Under the pieces are notes generated by a model. That model did no database searches, was not told the origin of the DNA, and saw only the letters and a list, made by a program, of their open reading frames with translations. The position numbers and the translations under genes are program-made. Shown one piece after another: positions 1 through 5,829 of a DNA stretch of 14,980 nucleotides; within the stretch, counting starts at the first letter, position 1; the number at the start of each line of letters is the position of its first letter. Location: contig DCFP01000117.1 of assembly GCA_002319925.1 (NCBI GenBank), forward strand, positions 39,262 through 54,241, in the 5' to 3' direction. Source of the DNA: Holophagaceae bacterium UBA1801. GTDB taxonomy: Bacteria > Acidobacteriota > Holophagae > Holophagales > Holophagaceae.

Positions 1-282
1 GTAGCTGACGAAGTACTCGACGGCGTTCTTGGGGAAGAACTGCTTGAACTCGCTGAAGAGCTGGGCCGCCAGCGTCTTGTTGGGCGCGAAGATCAAGGCC
101 GGGCGGTTCAAGCGGGCGATGGTGGAAGCCATGGTGAAGGTCTTGCCCGAGCCCGTCACTCCCAGCAAAGTCTGGAAACGGTCTCCTGCCTCGATGCCCT
201 TCACCAGCTGCTCGATGGCCTCCGGTTGGTCTCCTGCGGGCTGGTACGGCGCATGAAGCTTGAAGGGACGGGGTTTGGCCAT
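1..282 (-). CDS. uvrB: UvrABC excision nuclease subunit B, N-terminal part (cut by window edge)
   Basis: This is the first 94 codons of UvrB, the ATP-dependent damage-verification subunit of nucleotide excision repair, which receives DNA from UvrA and recruits UvrC. The translation begins MAKPRPFKLHAPYQPAGDQP, the typical UvrB N-terminus. It then carries a Walker A motif, GVTGSGKTFTMA, at about residues 41-52, followed by APNKTLAAQL and the FFPKNAVEYFVSY segment that precedes the beta-hairpin. The reading frame is open to the left edge, so the rest of the gene lies outside the window. The ATG at 282 fits the family start. No strong Shine-Dalgarno sequence precedes it. The gene is divergent from the chemoreceptor gene, and no clear LexA-type box was seen between them. 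Confidence 0.95.
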   Translation of the reverse strand, partial: MAKPRPFKLHAPYQPAGDQPEAIEQLVKGIEAGDRFQTLLGVTGSGKTFTMASTIARLNRPALIFAPNKTLAAQLFSEFKQFFPKNAVEYFVSY

Positions 283-371
283 GGAAGGATTCTACTATCC
301 ACCGCAGCCCATGGCTCGATCAGGATCCTTGCGAATCACAAGGTTTCATGTGACTGCGCATTCTCGATTTG

Positions 372-399
372 TAAAGCGTCTTCCGGAACGCGCCGATGT
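372..399 (+). promoter_or_regulatory. Candidate sigma-28 (FliA) promoter for the chemoreceptor
   Basis: TAAA at 372-375 and GCCGATGT at 392-399 match the two halves of the flagellar sigma-28 consensus (TAAA, then about 15 nt, then GCCGATAA). Here the spacer is 16 nt, one longer than ideal. Transcription would start near 405-410 and leave a leader of about 70 nt before the chemoreceptor start. Chemoreceptor genes are classic sigma-28 targets in motile Gram-negative bacteria, which supports the call. It rests on pattern matching alone. Confidence 0.5.
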
Positions 400-476
400 C
401 CAAGCCAGGATGAAGCGTCTTACCCAAGGACTGTCCGCAGGTAAGTAATGCAGGATCCGCCAGGAGGTAGATTCCA

Positions 477-2090
477 ATGGGCATGGGGTGGTTCAACAAT
501 CTATCCGTCCGGTTCCGGTTGGCCGTTTCTTTCGGGCTCGTGCTGGTCTTCCTGGTTGGACTCATGGGGTTCAGCCTCTGGAACCTCCAGACGTCCTTCC
601 GCAGCGCCAAGGCCATGTTCGATCAGCAATTGACACCCATCGCGCAGCTCAGCCAGGTCAATGCAGCCCGGTTGAGGATGGAATTCACGACGCTCAATCA
701 CGTCCTTACCACGGACGGGAACGACATGTCGAAGAACGAGGCCCTGTGCAAGTACTACGACGGTGAATTCGAACGCACCATGGAACTCTTCAAGACCAAT
801 ATCGAGTCCATGGGAGGTTCCGCGGCCGAGGCCGATCGGACCGCCCTGAATGGGCTCGTGGATTCCTACACGAAATTGGCCTCGATCAGGGATCAGCGGA
901 TCATTTCCGTTTCCAAGGCTGGCGAGAAGGACAAGGCTGCCCTCACCGTTCAGTCGGAGTTCCTGCCCCTCGAAGGCACCATGAACCAGACTTTCACCAA
1001 GATGTCGGACGATCACATGGCCCAAGCCAAGTTGGCGCTGGCTGCCATCCAGAAGTCCTACCGGAACACCCTGATGTTGTCGTTCATCGCCATCGGCATC
1101 GCTTTGCTACTGGGCATCACGGTGAGTATTCTCCTCAGCCGCAGCATCGCCAAACCATTGGAGGAATTTTCCAGCGTCCTGCAGGCCACGGCCGGTGGGG
1201 ATCTGCGCGCCCGGAGCAAGTTGCGGACACGGGATGAATTCGGGCACATGGCCCGGACGCTCAATCAGATGGGAGATCAGCTCCAGAACACCATGGGCGC
1301 CATCAAGTCGGCGGTGGATCAGGTGGCTAGCGGATCCCACGAGCTTTCCGCTGCCGCGGATGAGATGTCCACCACGACGGATGCCATCGCCCGCAGCACC
1401 AACATCCAGAAGGAAGGAGCGGAGCGCATGGCGGCGGCCATCACGGAGCTTTCCGCCAGCATCGCCGAAGTGGCGAGTGGAGCCCAGGAGACTCAGATCA
1501 AGCTCGTGGATACGCAGAATGCCGCAGAGCAAGGCACCGAGGCCGGAGGCAACACCACGGAAGCCATGGCCGGGATCACCCGGACAGCCGGGGCCATTTC
1601 CCAGGCGGTCGTGGTGATCCAGGAGCTCGCCCGCCAGACCAATCTGCTCAGCCTCAACGCAGCCATCGAGGCGGCCAAGGCGGGCGAGATGGGCAAGGGC
1701 TTCGCCGTGGTGGCTGAAGAAGTGCGCAAGCTGGCGGAACGCTCCGGCGGCGCCGCCAAGGAAGTGAACCTGCTCATCCAGGAGGCCAAGGATGCCGTGG
1801 ATCGGGGAGGCGCAACAGTAAAGGCCACCGTTCATGCATTGGAAACTATCCGCAAGAACCTGACGGCCTTCGGGCGCCTGGCGACCCATATCGCCCAGGC
1901 CACCGCAGAGCAGAGCCGCACCGGTGAGGAAGCCGCCCACCAGGTGGAGCGGGGCGTCAACGAGTCCATCCAGACCGCCTCTGCAACAACCCAGCTCTCA
2001 GCGACCACCGAGGAGATTGCCCGCACCGCCCGCGACCTGGCCGACGTGGCCGAGACTTTGGCGAATCAGGTGTCGGTGTTTCAGGTGTAG
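477..2090 (+). CDS. Methyl-accepting chemotaxis protein (transmembrane chemoreceptor)
   Basis: This 537-residue inner-membrane receptor would sense a ligand in the periplasm and control CheA kinase through CheW. A first transmembrane helix lies at about residues 13-34. The periplasmic region, about 35-197, is helical and looks like a four-helix-bundle sensor. A second transmembrane helix is at about 198-220 and a HAMP domain at about 221-273. The long coiled-coil signalling domain follows, with the conserved hairpin tip at about 386-422 (QTNLLSLNAAIEAAKAGE, then GKGFAVVAEEVRKLAERS). Gln/Glu-rich stretches flanking the tip could hold methylation sites. No C-terminal CheR-tethering pentapeptide is seen; the protein ends NQVSVFQV. 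The ATG at 477 is preceded by AGGAGGT at 462-468, an excellent ribosome site. A second in-frame ATG is two codons later. The ligand cannot be predicted. No other che genes are in the window, so this is an orphan receptor gene. Confidence 0.95.
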   Translation: MGMGWFNNLSVRFRLAVSFGLVLVFLVGLMGFSLWNLQTSFRSAKAMFDQQLTPIAQLSQVNAARLRMEFTTLNHVLTTDGNDMSKNEALCKYYDGEFERTMELFKTNIESMGGSAAEADRTALNGLVDSYTKLASIRDQRIISVSKAGEKDKAALTVQSEFLPLEGTMNQTFTKMSDDHMAQAKLALAAIQKSYRNTLMLSFIAIGIALLLGITVSILLSRSIAKPLEEFSSVLQATAGGDLRARSKLRTRDEFGHMARTLNQMGDQLQNTMGAIKSAVDQVASGSHELSAAADEMSTTTDAIARSTNIQKEGAERMAAAITELSASIAEVASGAQETQIKLVDTQNAAEQGTEAGGNTTEAMAGITRTAGAISQAVVVIQELARQTNLLSLNAAIEAAKAGEMGKGFAVVAEEVRKLAERSGGAAKEVNLLIQEAKDAVDRGGATVKATVHALETIRKNLTAFGRLATHIAQATAEQSRTGEEAAHQVERGVNESIQTASATTQLSATTEEIARTARDLADVAETLANQVSVFQV

Positions 2091-2091
2091 G

Positions 2092-2229
2092 GGTCGGTGG
2101 TCAGTGGCTAGTGGTCAGTTGCAAGAAGAGCCGGAAACGTTGTTTCCGGCTCTTCTTGCTTAAGTTTTGTTGCGGCCCATGGCCGCATCATTCATTCAAC
2201 TAACCACCGACCACCGGCCACTGATCACA
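2092..2229. repeat. Inverted intergenic repeat of 7-bp units framing two hairpins
   Basis: Two arms, about 2092-2121 and 2198-2228, are imperfect inverted copies of each other, with about 22 of 30 positions matching and every mismatch a transition. Each arm reads as four consecutive 7-bp units of the form YYRGTGG, the last ending in AGTTG. Between them lie a perfect 18-bp hairpin (2121-2159) and a second perfect palindrome, TGCGGCC-CAT-GGCCGCA, at 2171-2187. The block fills the space between the convergent chemoreceptor and fabF genes and looks like a dispersed short intergenic repeat rather than a gene. Confidence 0.6.
2121..2170 (+). terminator. Rho-independent-type terminator after the chemoreceptor
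   Basis: GCAAGAAGAGCCGGAAAC at 2121-2138 pairs perfectly with 2142-2159, giving an 18-bp stem with a 3-nt loop. It is followed on the plus strand by a T-rich stretch (TTAAGTTTTGTTG). It begins about 30 nt after the chemoreceptor stop. The T-tract is interrupted, so efficiency is uncertain. On the minus strand there is no T-run after the stem, so it is probably a weaker stop for fabF. Confidence 0.7.
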
Positions 2230-3475
2230 CCTTTTTCAACACCACGCACGCATTGGTGCCGCCGAAGCCGAAGTTGTTGTTCAGGGCGTACTCCGCCGAG
2301 AACTGGGCGGGGGCGTTGGCGCAGACGTCCAGGTCGCAGTCGGGGTCCTGGTTTTCCACGTTGATGGTGGGGGGGATCTTGCCGGTCTCGATCACCTTAG
2401 CGGTGATGATGGTTTCCAGGGCACCGGCGGCGCCCAGGAGGTGGCCGTGCATGGACTTGGTGGAGCCCACCTTGAGCTTGGCGGCGTGATCGCCGAAGAC
2501 GGCCTTGATGGCCATACACTCGATGCGGTCGCCGGCGGGAGTGGAGGTTCCGTGGGCATTCACGTAGGCAATCTGGTCGGGAGTAATGCCGGCATCCAGG
2601 ATCGCGGCCTTCATGACGCGGATGGGGCCATCGCCATCATCGCTCGGCCCGGAGATGTGGTGGGCGTCGCCGCTCATACCGTAACCGGCGACCTCGGCGT
2701 AGATCTTGGCACCGCGGGCCTTGGCCAGTTCGTATTCCTCGAGGATCACCACGCCGGAGCCCTCGCCCATGACGAAACCGTCCCGGTCCTTGTCGAAGGG
2801 GCGGCTGGCCTTCTCGGGGGCATCATTGCGGGTGGACAGGGCACGCATGGAAGAGAAACCCCCCACGCCCAGCTCATTGATGACGGAATCACTGCCACCG
2901 GCCATCATGCGGTCGGCGTAGCCGAACATGATCAGACGGGCCGCATCGCCGATGGCGTGGGTGCCCGTGGCGCAGGCGGTAGCGCAGGCGCTGGTGGGAC
3001 CCTGCAGGCCGTACTTGATGGCGATGAAGCCGCCTGCCAGGTTGATGATGAGGCTCGGAATGAAGAAGGGGCTGGTACGGCGGGGTCCGCGGTAGCCGTG
3101 GGCCTCGGTCCAGATGGTACCCAGGCCGCCGATGCCGGAGCCGATGTTGATGCCGAAGCGCTCCCGCTCAGCCTTGGACAGTTCCATCCCAGTCAGGCCT
3201 GAGTTCTCCATGGCCTCGGTGGCGGCGGCCATGGCGTACTGGATGAAGATGTCCATCTTCTTCTGTTCTTTTTTGTCGATGCACGTGTCTGGGTTGAAGC
3301 CCTTGATCTCGCCCGCGATCTTGCACGCAAAATCCGTGGCGTCGAACCTGGTGATCATCCCGATCCCGCTCTTGCCCTCCAGGAGGCTACCCCAGGTTTC
3401 AGGCACCGTCAGGCCACAGGGATTTACCGTTCCAATGCCCGTAATGACCACGCGGCGTCGTTGAATGGATGTCAT
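2225..3475 (-). CDS. fabF: 3-oxoacyl-[acyl-carrier-protein] synthase II (KAS II)
   Basis: FabF condenses malonyl-ACP with a growing acyl-ACP in each elongation round of type II fatty-acid synthesis, and is important for temperature control of membrane unsaturation. The 416-residue protein is of normal family length. It begins RRVVITGIGTVNPCG, as KAS II enzymes do. The catalytic triad is visible: the nucleophile Cys168 in ATACATGTHAIG, His308 in NAHGTSTPAGD and His345 in GHLLGAAGA, with the conserved Lys340 just before. The C-terminal loop NNFGFGGTNA contains the gating Phe. The ATG at 3475 has AGGTGA a few bases upstream. The gene lies 154 nt downstream of acpP on the same strand, and the two very probably form an operon. 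The other fab genes are not adjacent. Confidence 0.96.
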   Translation of the reverse strand: MTSIQRRRVVITGIGTVNPCGLTVPETWGSLLEGKSGIGMITRFDATDFACKIAGEIKGFNPDTCIDKKEQKKMDIFIQYAMAAATEAMENSGLTGMELSKAERERFGINIGSGIGGLGTIWTEAHGYRGPRRTSPFFIPSLIINLAGGFIAIKYGLQGPTSACATACATGTHAIGDAARLIMFGYADRMMAGGSDSVINELGVGGFSSMRALSTRNDAPEKASRPFDKDRDGFVMGEGSGVVILEEYELAKARGAKIYAEVAGYGMSGDAHHISGPSDDGDGPIRVMKAAILDAGITPDQIAYVNAHGTSTPAGDRIECMAIKAVFGDHAAKLKVGSTKSMHGHLLGAAGALETIITAKVIETGKIPPTINVENQDPDCDLDVCANAPAQFSAEYALNNNFGFGGTNACVVLKKV

Positions 3476-3577
3476 AGCGTCACCTCGGAAACGAAATCAG
3501 GATGCCACAAGGCTTTGACGATGCACCCCCAAGGGTGTGCCCAGGAGTGGGAACATCCTTCGGCATCCTATAGATAA

Positions 3578-3607
3578 GCGCCGCGAGAGCCTTGTGCTCC
3601 GCGGCGC
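3578..3607 (-). promoter_or_regulatory. GC-rich hairpin in the acpP-fabF intergenic region
   Basis: GCGCCGCG at 3578-3585 pairs perfectly with CGCGGCGC at 3600-3607. Three more pairs (GAG/CTC) form after a one-base bulge, leaving a 7-nt loop. It lies 22 nt after the acpP stop and about 100 nt before the fabF start. There is no T-run following on the minus strand, so it resembles a processing or partial-attenuation structure more than a full terminator. A role in keeping acpP mRNA in excess over fabF is an inference. Confidence 0.5.
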
Positions 3608-3629
3608 ATGGTTCAAAGGCTCAAGCTCT

Positions 3630-3869
3630 TCAAGCCTTGGAGTTCTTCTCGATGTAGGAGATCGCATCACCCACGGTACGGATCTTCTCCTGCTCACTTT
3701 CAGGAATCTCAATGCCAAACGCTTCTTCGATGGCCATGATGATCTCCACCGTGTCCAGACTGTCAGCGCCCAGGTCATCCACGAAATGGCTGCTCTCGGA
3801 AATGGAATCTTCGGGCTTGGCAAGCTGTTCGGCGATGATCGCGATTACCTTCTTACGAATTTCGGCCAT
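3630..3869 (-). CDS. acpP: Acyl carrier protein
   Basis: This 79-residue acidic protein carries acyl intermediates on a phosphopantetheine arm during fatty-acid and lipid synthesis in the cytoplasm. The attachment site is Ser37 in the conserved DDLGADSLDTVEIIMA motif. The C-terminal helices EEAFGIEIPESEQEKI and TVGDAISYI match the family. The ATG at 3869 (MAEIRKK) is chosen because GAGGAG at 3877-3882 sits 7 nt upstream and the protein then starts as family members do. A longer in-frame start at 3890 would add seven unconserved residues and place the ribosome site inside the gene. It is the first gene of the acpP-fabF unit. Confidence 0.96.
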   Translation of the reverse strand: MAEIRKKVIAIIAEQLAKPEDSISESSHFVDDLGADSLDTVEIIMAIEEAFGIEIPESEQEKIRTVGDAISYIEKNSKA

Positions 3870-3893
3870 TCTGGTTCTCCTCGAAACCATGCG

Positions 3894-3922
3894 AGGCTAT
3901 CACAGCAAATTCGCAATGCCAA
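3894..3922 (-). promoter_or_regulatory. Possible sigma-70 promoter for acpP-fabF
   Basis: On the minus strand TTGGCA (3922-3917) is followed after 17 nt by TAGCCT (3899-3894), in the 71-nt gap between the divergent acpP and xerD genes. The -35 match is good and the -10 match only fair. Position, about 25 nt before the acpP start, is reasonable. Confidence 0.35.
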
Positions 3923-3940
3923 GTCACGGTACGGAACCCC

Positions 3941-4876
3941 ATGCCCCGCAAACCCGATCATCCTGAGCCGGAAGGCGGCTGGCCGCTGGGCTGGAGCCGA
4001 TCCATGGCGGAATTCCAGACCTACCTCGCCATCGAGCGCGGATTATCCACACACACGGTTTCAGGCTATCTTTCGGACCTTCGGCTGCTGGCACAGTGGG
4101 CCCTGGAGCAGGAAGTTTCCCCTTCTGACCTCGATCGGGAAAAAGTGACGCAATTCATCGTCAGCCAGCATGGTGAGGGAAAAGCCTCCCGCAGCATCGC
4201 TCGCCTTTCCTCCGCATTGAGGCAATTCCTGGGTTTCATGCGGATGGAAGGAGAAGGGGCCGCGGGTCCGGAAGCCGTGGTGCGACCTCCAAGACCCCCG
4301 CGCATCCTCCCCCGGTCCCTTACCGAATCACAGGTGGAATCCCTGCTCAGCGCGCCCGATGTCTCGACCCCGCTTGGCGTGAGGGATCGCGCCTGGATGG
4401 AACTGCTCTATGCCTCGGGCCTCCGAGTCACTGAATTGGCGGAGATCCCTGCCCTTTCCATTTTCCTGGACGAAGGGTTCCTCAAGGTAATGGGCAAGGG
4501 ACGGAAGGAGCGCCTGGTGCCCTTCGGCGAAGGCGCCGAACACTGGATCCGGGCCTGGCTGAAGCTCCGGCCGGGTCTGAAGCCGCAAACGGACGCACTG
4601 TTCGTGGGCCGACTTGGCGAACCCCTCACACGTCAGCACTTCTGGCGCCTGCTCAAGGGCTATGCCGTGAAGGTGGGCATTGCACGGAATGCCGTCAGTC
4701 CGCACGTGCTGCGCCACGCCTTCGCAACCCATCTGCTGGATCACGGCGCGGATCTGCGAGCCGTGCAGGCGATGCTGGGGCACGCGGATATCTCGACGAC
4801 TCAGATCTACACCCATGTTCATCAGGCAAGGCTTCGCGCCCTTTACGACCGGATGCATCCTCGCTCCGCCCCTTGA
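3941..4876 (+). CDS. xerD: Tyrosine site-specific recombinase, XerD-like
   Basis: XerC/XerD recombinases resolve chromosome dimers at dif sites near the replication terminus. The 311-residue protein has an N-terminal SAM-like core-binding domain (about residues 22-108, FQTYLAIERGLSTHTVSGY) and a C-terminal catalytic domain. The catalytic residues are all visible: Arg162 (SGLRVTELAEI), Lys186 (GKGRKERLVPF), His255 and Arg258 (SPHVLRHAFATHLLDHG), His281 (LGHADISTTQIYTHV) and the nucleophile Tyr290. Wording around the C-terminal motifs is closer to XerD than XerC, but subfamily assignment without alignment is tentative. The ATG at 3941 has little ribosome site. The in-frame ATG at 4004 (MAEFQTY) has TGGAG about 8 nt upstream, starts closer to the family N-terminus and may be the true start. 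The 3' end is partly duplicated downstream. Confidence 0.92.
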   Translation: MPRKPDHPEPEGGWPLGWSRSMAEFQTYLAIERGLSTHTVSGYLSDLRLLAQWALEQEVSPSDLDREKVTQFIVSQHGEGKASRSIARLSSALRQFLGFMRMEGEGAAGPEAVVRPPRPPRILPRSLTESQVESLLSAPDVSTPLGVRDRAWMELLYASGLRVTELAEIPALSIFLDEGFLKVMGKGRKERLVPFGEGAEHWIRAWLKLRPGLKPQTDALFVGRLGEPLTRQHFWRLLKGYAVKVGIARNAVSPHVLRHAFATHLLDHGADLRAVQAMLGHADISTTQIYTHVHQARLRALYDRMHPRSAP

Positions 4877-4954
4877 TTCCGTCTATCGCGGAGCCCACCG
4901 GGCTCCACTCCCGCTCGCTATGCTCGCGGAGACGGAAGCCTTCCCCCAGATCGC
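4778..4954 (+). repeat. Direct repeat copy 1: xerD 3' end plus downstream sequence
   Basis: These 177 bp align without gaps to 5014-5190 (offset 236), with seven mismatches, about 96% identity. The repeat covers the last 33 codons of xerD including the stop and 78 bp beyond. The 59 bp between the copies (4955-5013) are not part of the duplicated unit. Mismatched positions in copy 1 are 4782, 4801, 4834, 4849, 4855, 4897 and 4928. Confidence 0.95.
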
Positions 4955-4973
4955 ATCCCGCACTGCGGGATGC
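4890..4973. repeat. Palindromes downstream of xerD
   Basis: Two hairpins are visible. GGAGCCC-ACC-GGGCTCC lies at 4890-4906 and GCATCCCGCA-C-TGCGGGATGC at 4953-4973. Each is followed by a related stretch that begins TCCCGCTC and ends GCTCGCGGA. The first hairpin recurs in the duplicated copy at 5126-5142, with a single loop-base change (A to G). The arrangement of palindrome plus shared tail resembles REP-type interspersed elements. No T-run follows, so they are not obvious intrinsic terminators, though the first could still stop xerD transcription. Confidence 0.55.
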
Positions 4974-5013
4974 TCCCGCTCCTCGCTTCGCTCGCTCGCG
5001 GATGGGGCCCCGT

Positions 5014-5112
5014 GGGCGCGCGGATATCTCGACGACCCAGATCTACACCCATGTTCATCAGGCAAGGCTCCGCGCCCTTTACGATCGGATTCATCCTCGC
5101 TCCGCCCCTTGA
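5014..5112 (+). pseudogene. Duplicated 3' fragment of xerD (remnant)
   Basis: This stretch encodes, in frame and ending at a TGA at 5110-5112, the last 31 residues of the XerD-like recombinase from ADISTTQIYTHV onward, including the catalytic Tyr. There is no start codon, core domain or the Arg/Lys/His-x-x-Arg residues, so it cannot be an active recombinase. Four of its five differences from the intact gene fall at third codon positions, three of them silent and one Met-to-Ile. The fifth is at the junction edge. This suggests the two copies diverged while both were still coding, for example in two different strains, before being brought together. Confidence 0.8.
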
Positions 5113-5190
5113 TTCCGTCTATCGCGGAGCCCGCCGGGCTCCACTCCCGCTCGCTATGCTCGCCGAGACGGAAGCCTTCCCCCAGATCGC
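5014..5190 (+). repeat. Direct repeat copy 2: xerD 3' remnant plus downstream sequence
   Basis: This is the second copy of the 177-bp repeat described at 4778-4954. It includes the palindrome GGAGCCC-GCC-GGGCTCC at 5126-5142. Beyond 5190 the similarity stops abruptly and unique sequence leads to the argR-like gene. The full gene-free stretch 4877-5339 therefore consists of palindromes, a 59-bp spacer, this copy, and about 150 bp of unique leader. Confidence 0.95.
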
Positions 5191-5266
5191 GAGCGCTGAT
5201 TCTTTCGAGAAATCCACGGCTCCAAAGCATTCTTACCGTGCATGACGAGCCGGATTATGCGAAAAA

Positions 5267-5283
5267 TGAATATTGACGATTCC
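5267..5283 (+). promoter_or_regulatory. Possible ARG-box-like half sites upstream of the ArgR-family gene
   Basis: AATGAAT at 5265-5271 followed by ATTC at 5279-5282 resembles the two halves of an ARG box (TGAAT then ATTCA). The spacing is 7 nt rather than 4 and the right half is incomplete. The site is the AT-richest part of the leader and lies 57-75 nt before the ATG, where an autoregulatory site would be expected. This is weak evidence. Confidence 0.25.
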
Positions 5284-5339
5284 ACCAGACAGCTTCTCTC
5301 GGCCTGAGTGGGTTCGTTCATCCACCTGGAAAGGCCGTC

Positions 5340-5765
5340 ATGTCGATCGGGAAGATGTCCCTGGACCAAGCGATCCTCCACCTGATCGGGGCCCGGCAGA
5401 TTCCTGACCAGGCATCCATGCTGGAACTGCTGGCCCAGGAGGGTTTCCAGCTGACCCAGGGGACTCTTTCGAGGCGCCTGGCGAAGCTGTCTGTGCAGAA
5501 GCGGGAGGGGCATTACCAGCGGGTCATCCCCCACGATCACCCCATGCCGCCTTACACCTTGTTCGAATCCCCGCCGAACCTGCTGATGCTCCAGACTGGA
5601 CCAGGATTCGGTATGGCTTTGGCCATCCGAGTGGACCGCAGCAATGTTCCCGGCGTGGCCGGGACGCTGGCGGGCGAGGACACCCTCCTGATCGCCGTGG
5701 CCCGCGGCCATGAGCTGTCTGAGATCCGGGCGCGCATCGAGAAGGTGCTTGGCCCCCCCCAATAG
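5340..5765 (+). CDS. argR: ArgR-family arginine-responsive transcriptional regulator
   Basis: ArgR is a hexameric DNA-binding protein that represses arginine biosynthesis when arginine binds its C-terminal domain. The 141-residue length is close to the family norm. The N-terminal winged helix is visible at about residues 8-62 with the recognition segment LTQGTLSRRLAKLSVQK and the wing GHYQRV. The C-terminal domain, about 78-138, contains NLLMLQTGPGFGMALAIRVD and GTLAGEDTLLIAV. The GEDT acidic pair (Glu113, Asp114) corresponds to the GDDT arginine-contact motif of the family. The ATG at 5340 has GGAAAGG about 6 nt upstream. No arginine genes are adjacent. The stop follows a run of eight C residues at 5753-5760, so the last codons are prone to slippage or sequencing error. 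Ligand specificity is inferred from family only. Confidence 0.87.
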   Translation: MSIGKMSLDQAILHLIGARQIPDQASMLELLAQEGFQLTQGTLSRRLAKLSVQKREGHYQRVIPHDHPMPPYTLFESPPNLLMLQTGPGFGMALAIRVDRSNVPGVAGTLAGEDTLLIAVARGHELSEIRARIEKVLGPPQ

Positions 5766-5829
5766 GCTGTCTGGTCAGTAGACGCCCGGGGCCGCATCGG
5801 GCCATGATGAAGTCTGGAGAAAATTCGAC

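Noticed and set aside
1107..1940. A 277-codon minus-strand open frame inside the chemoreceptor gene
   Set aside because: It is a shadow of the signalling domain on the other strand, with no ribosome site or recognisable domain.
2092..2121. Tandem 7-bp units as a possible CRISPR or iteron array
   Set aside because: The units are too short, contiguous and too few, and no cas or replication gene is near.
2441..3202. A 253-codon plus-strand open frame inside fabF
   Set aside because: It is antisense to the KAS II catalytic region; its Gly/Ala/His/Asp-rich translation is a mirror artefact.
4873..5276. Several overlapping 60-200-codon frames on both strands after xerD
   Set aside because: They arise from palindromic repeat sequence without stop codons. 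No ribosome sites or domains support them, apart from the xerD remnant listed.
5253..5282. A possible dif-like Xer recombination site (ATTATGCG and nearby AT-rich bases)
   Set aside because: Only one 8-base stretch resembles a dif arm; there is no second arm at the right spacing.
5784..5802. Small hairpin GCCCG/CGGGC between the argR-like and WYL genes as a terminator
   Set aside because: The stem is only 5 bp with a 9-nt loop and no T-run follows.
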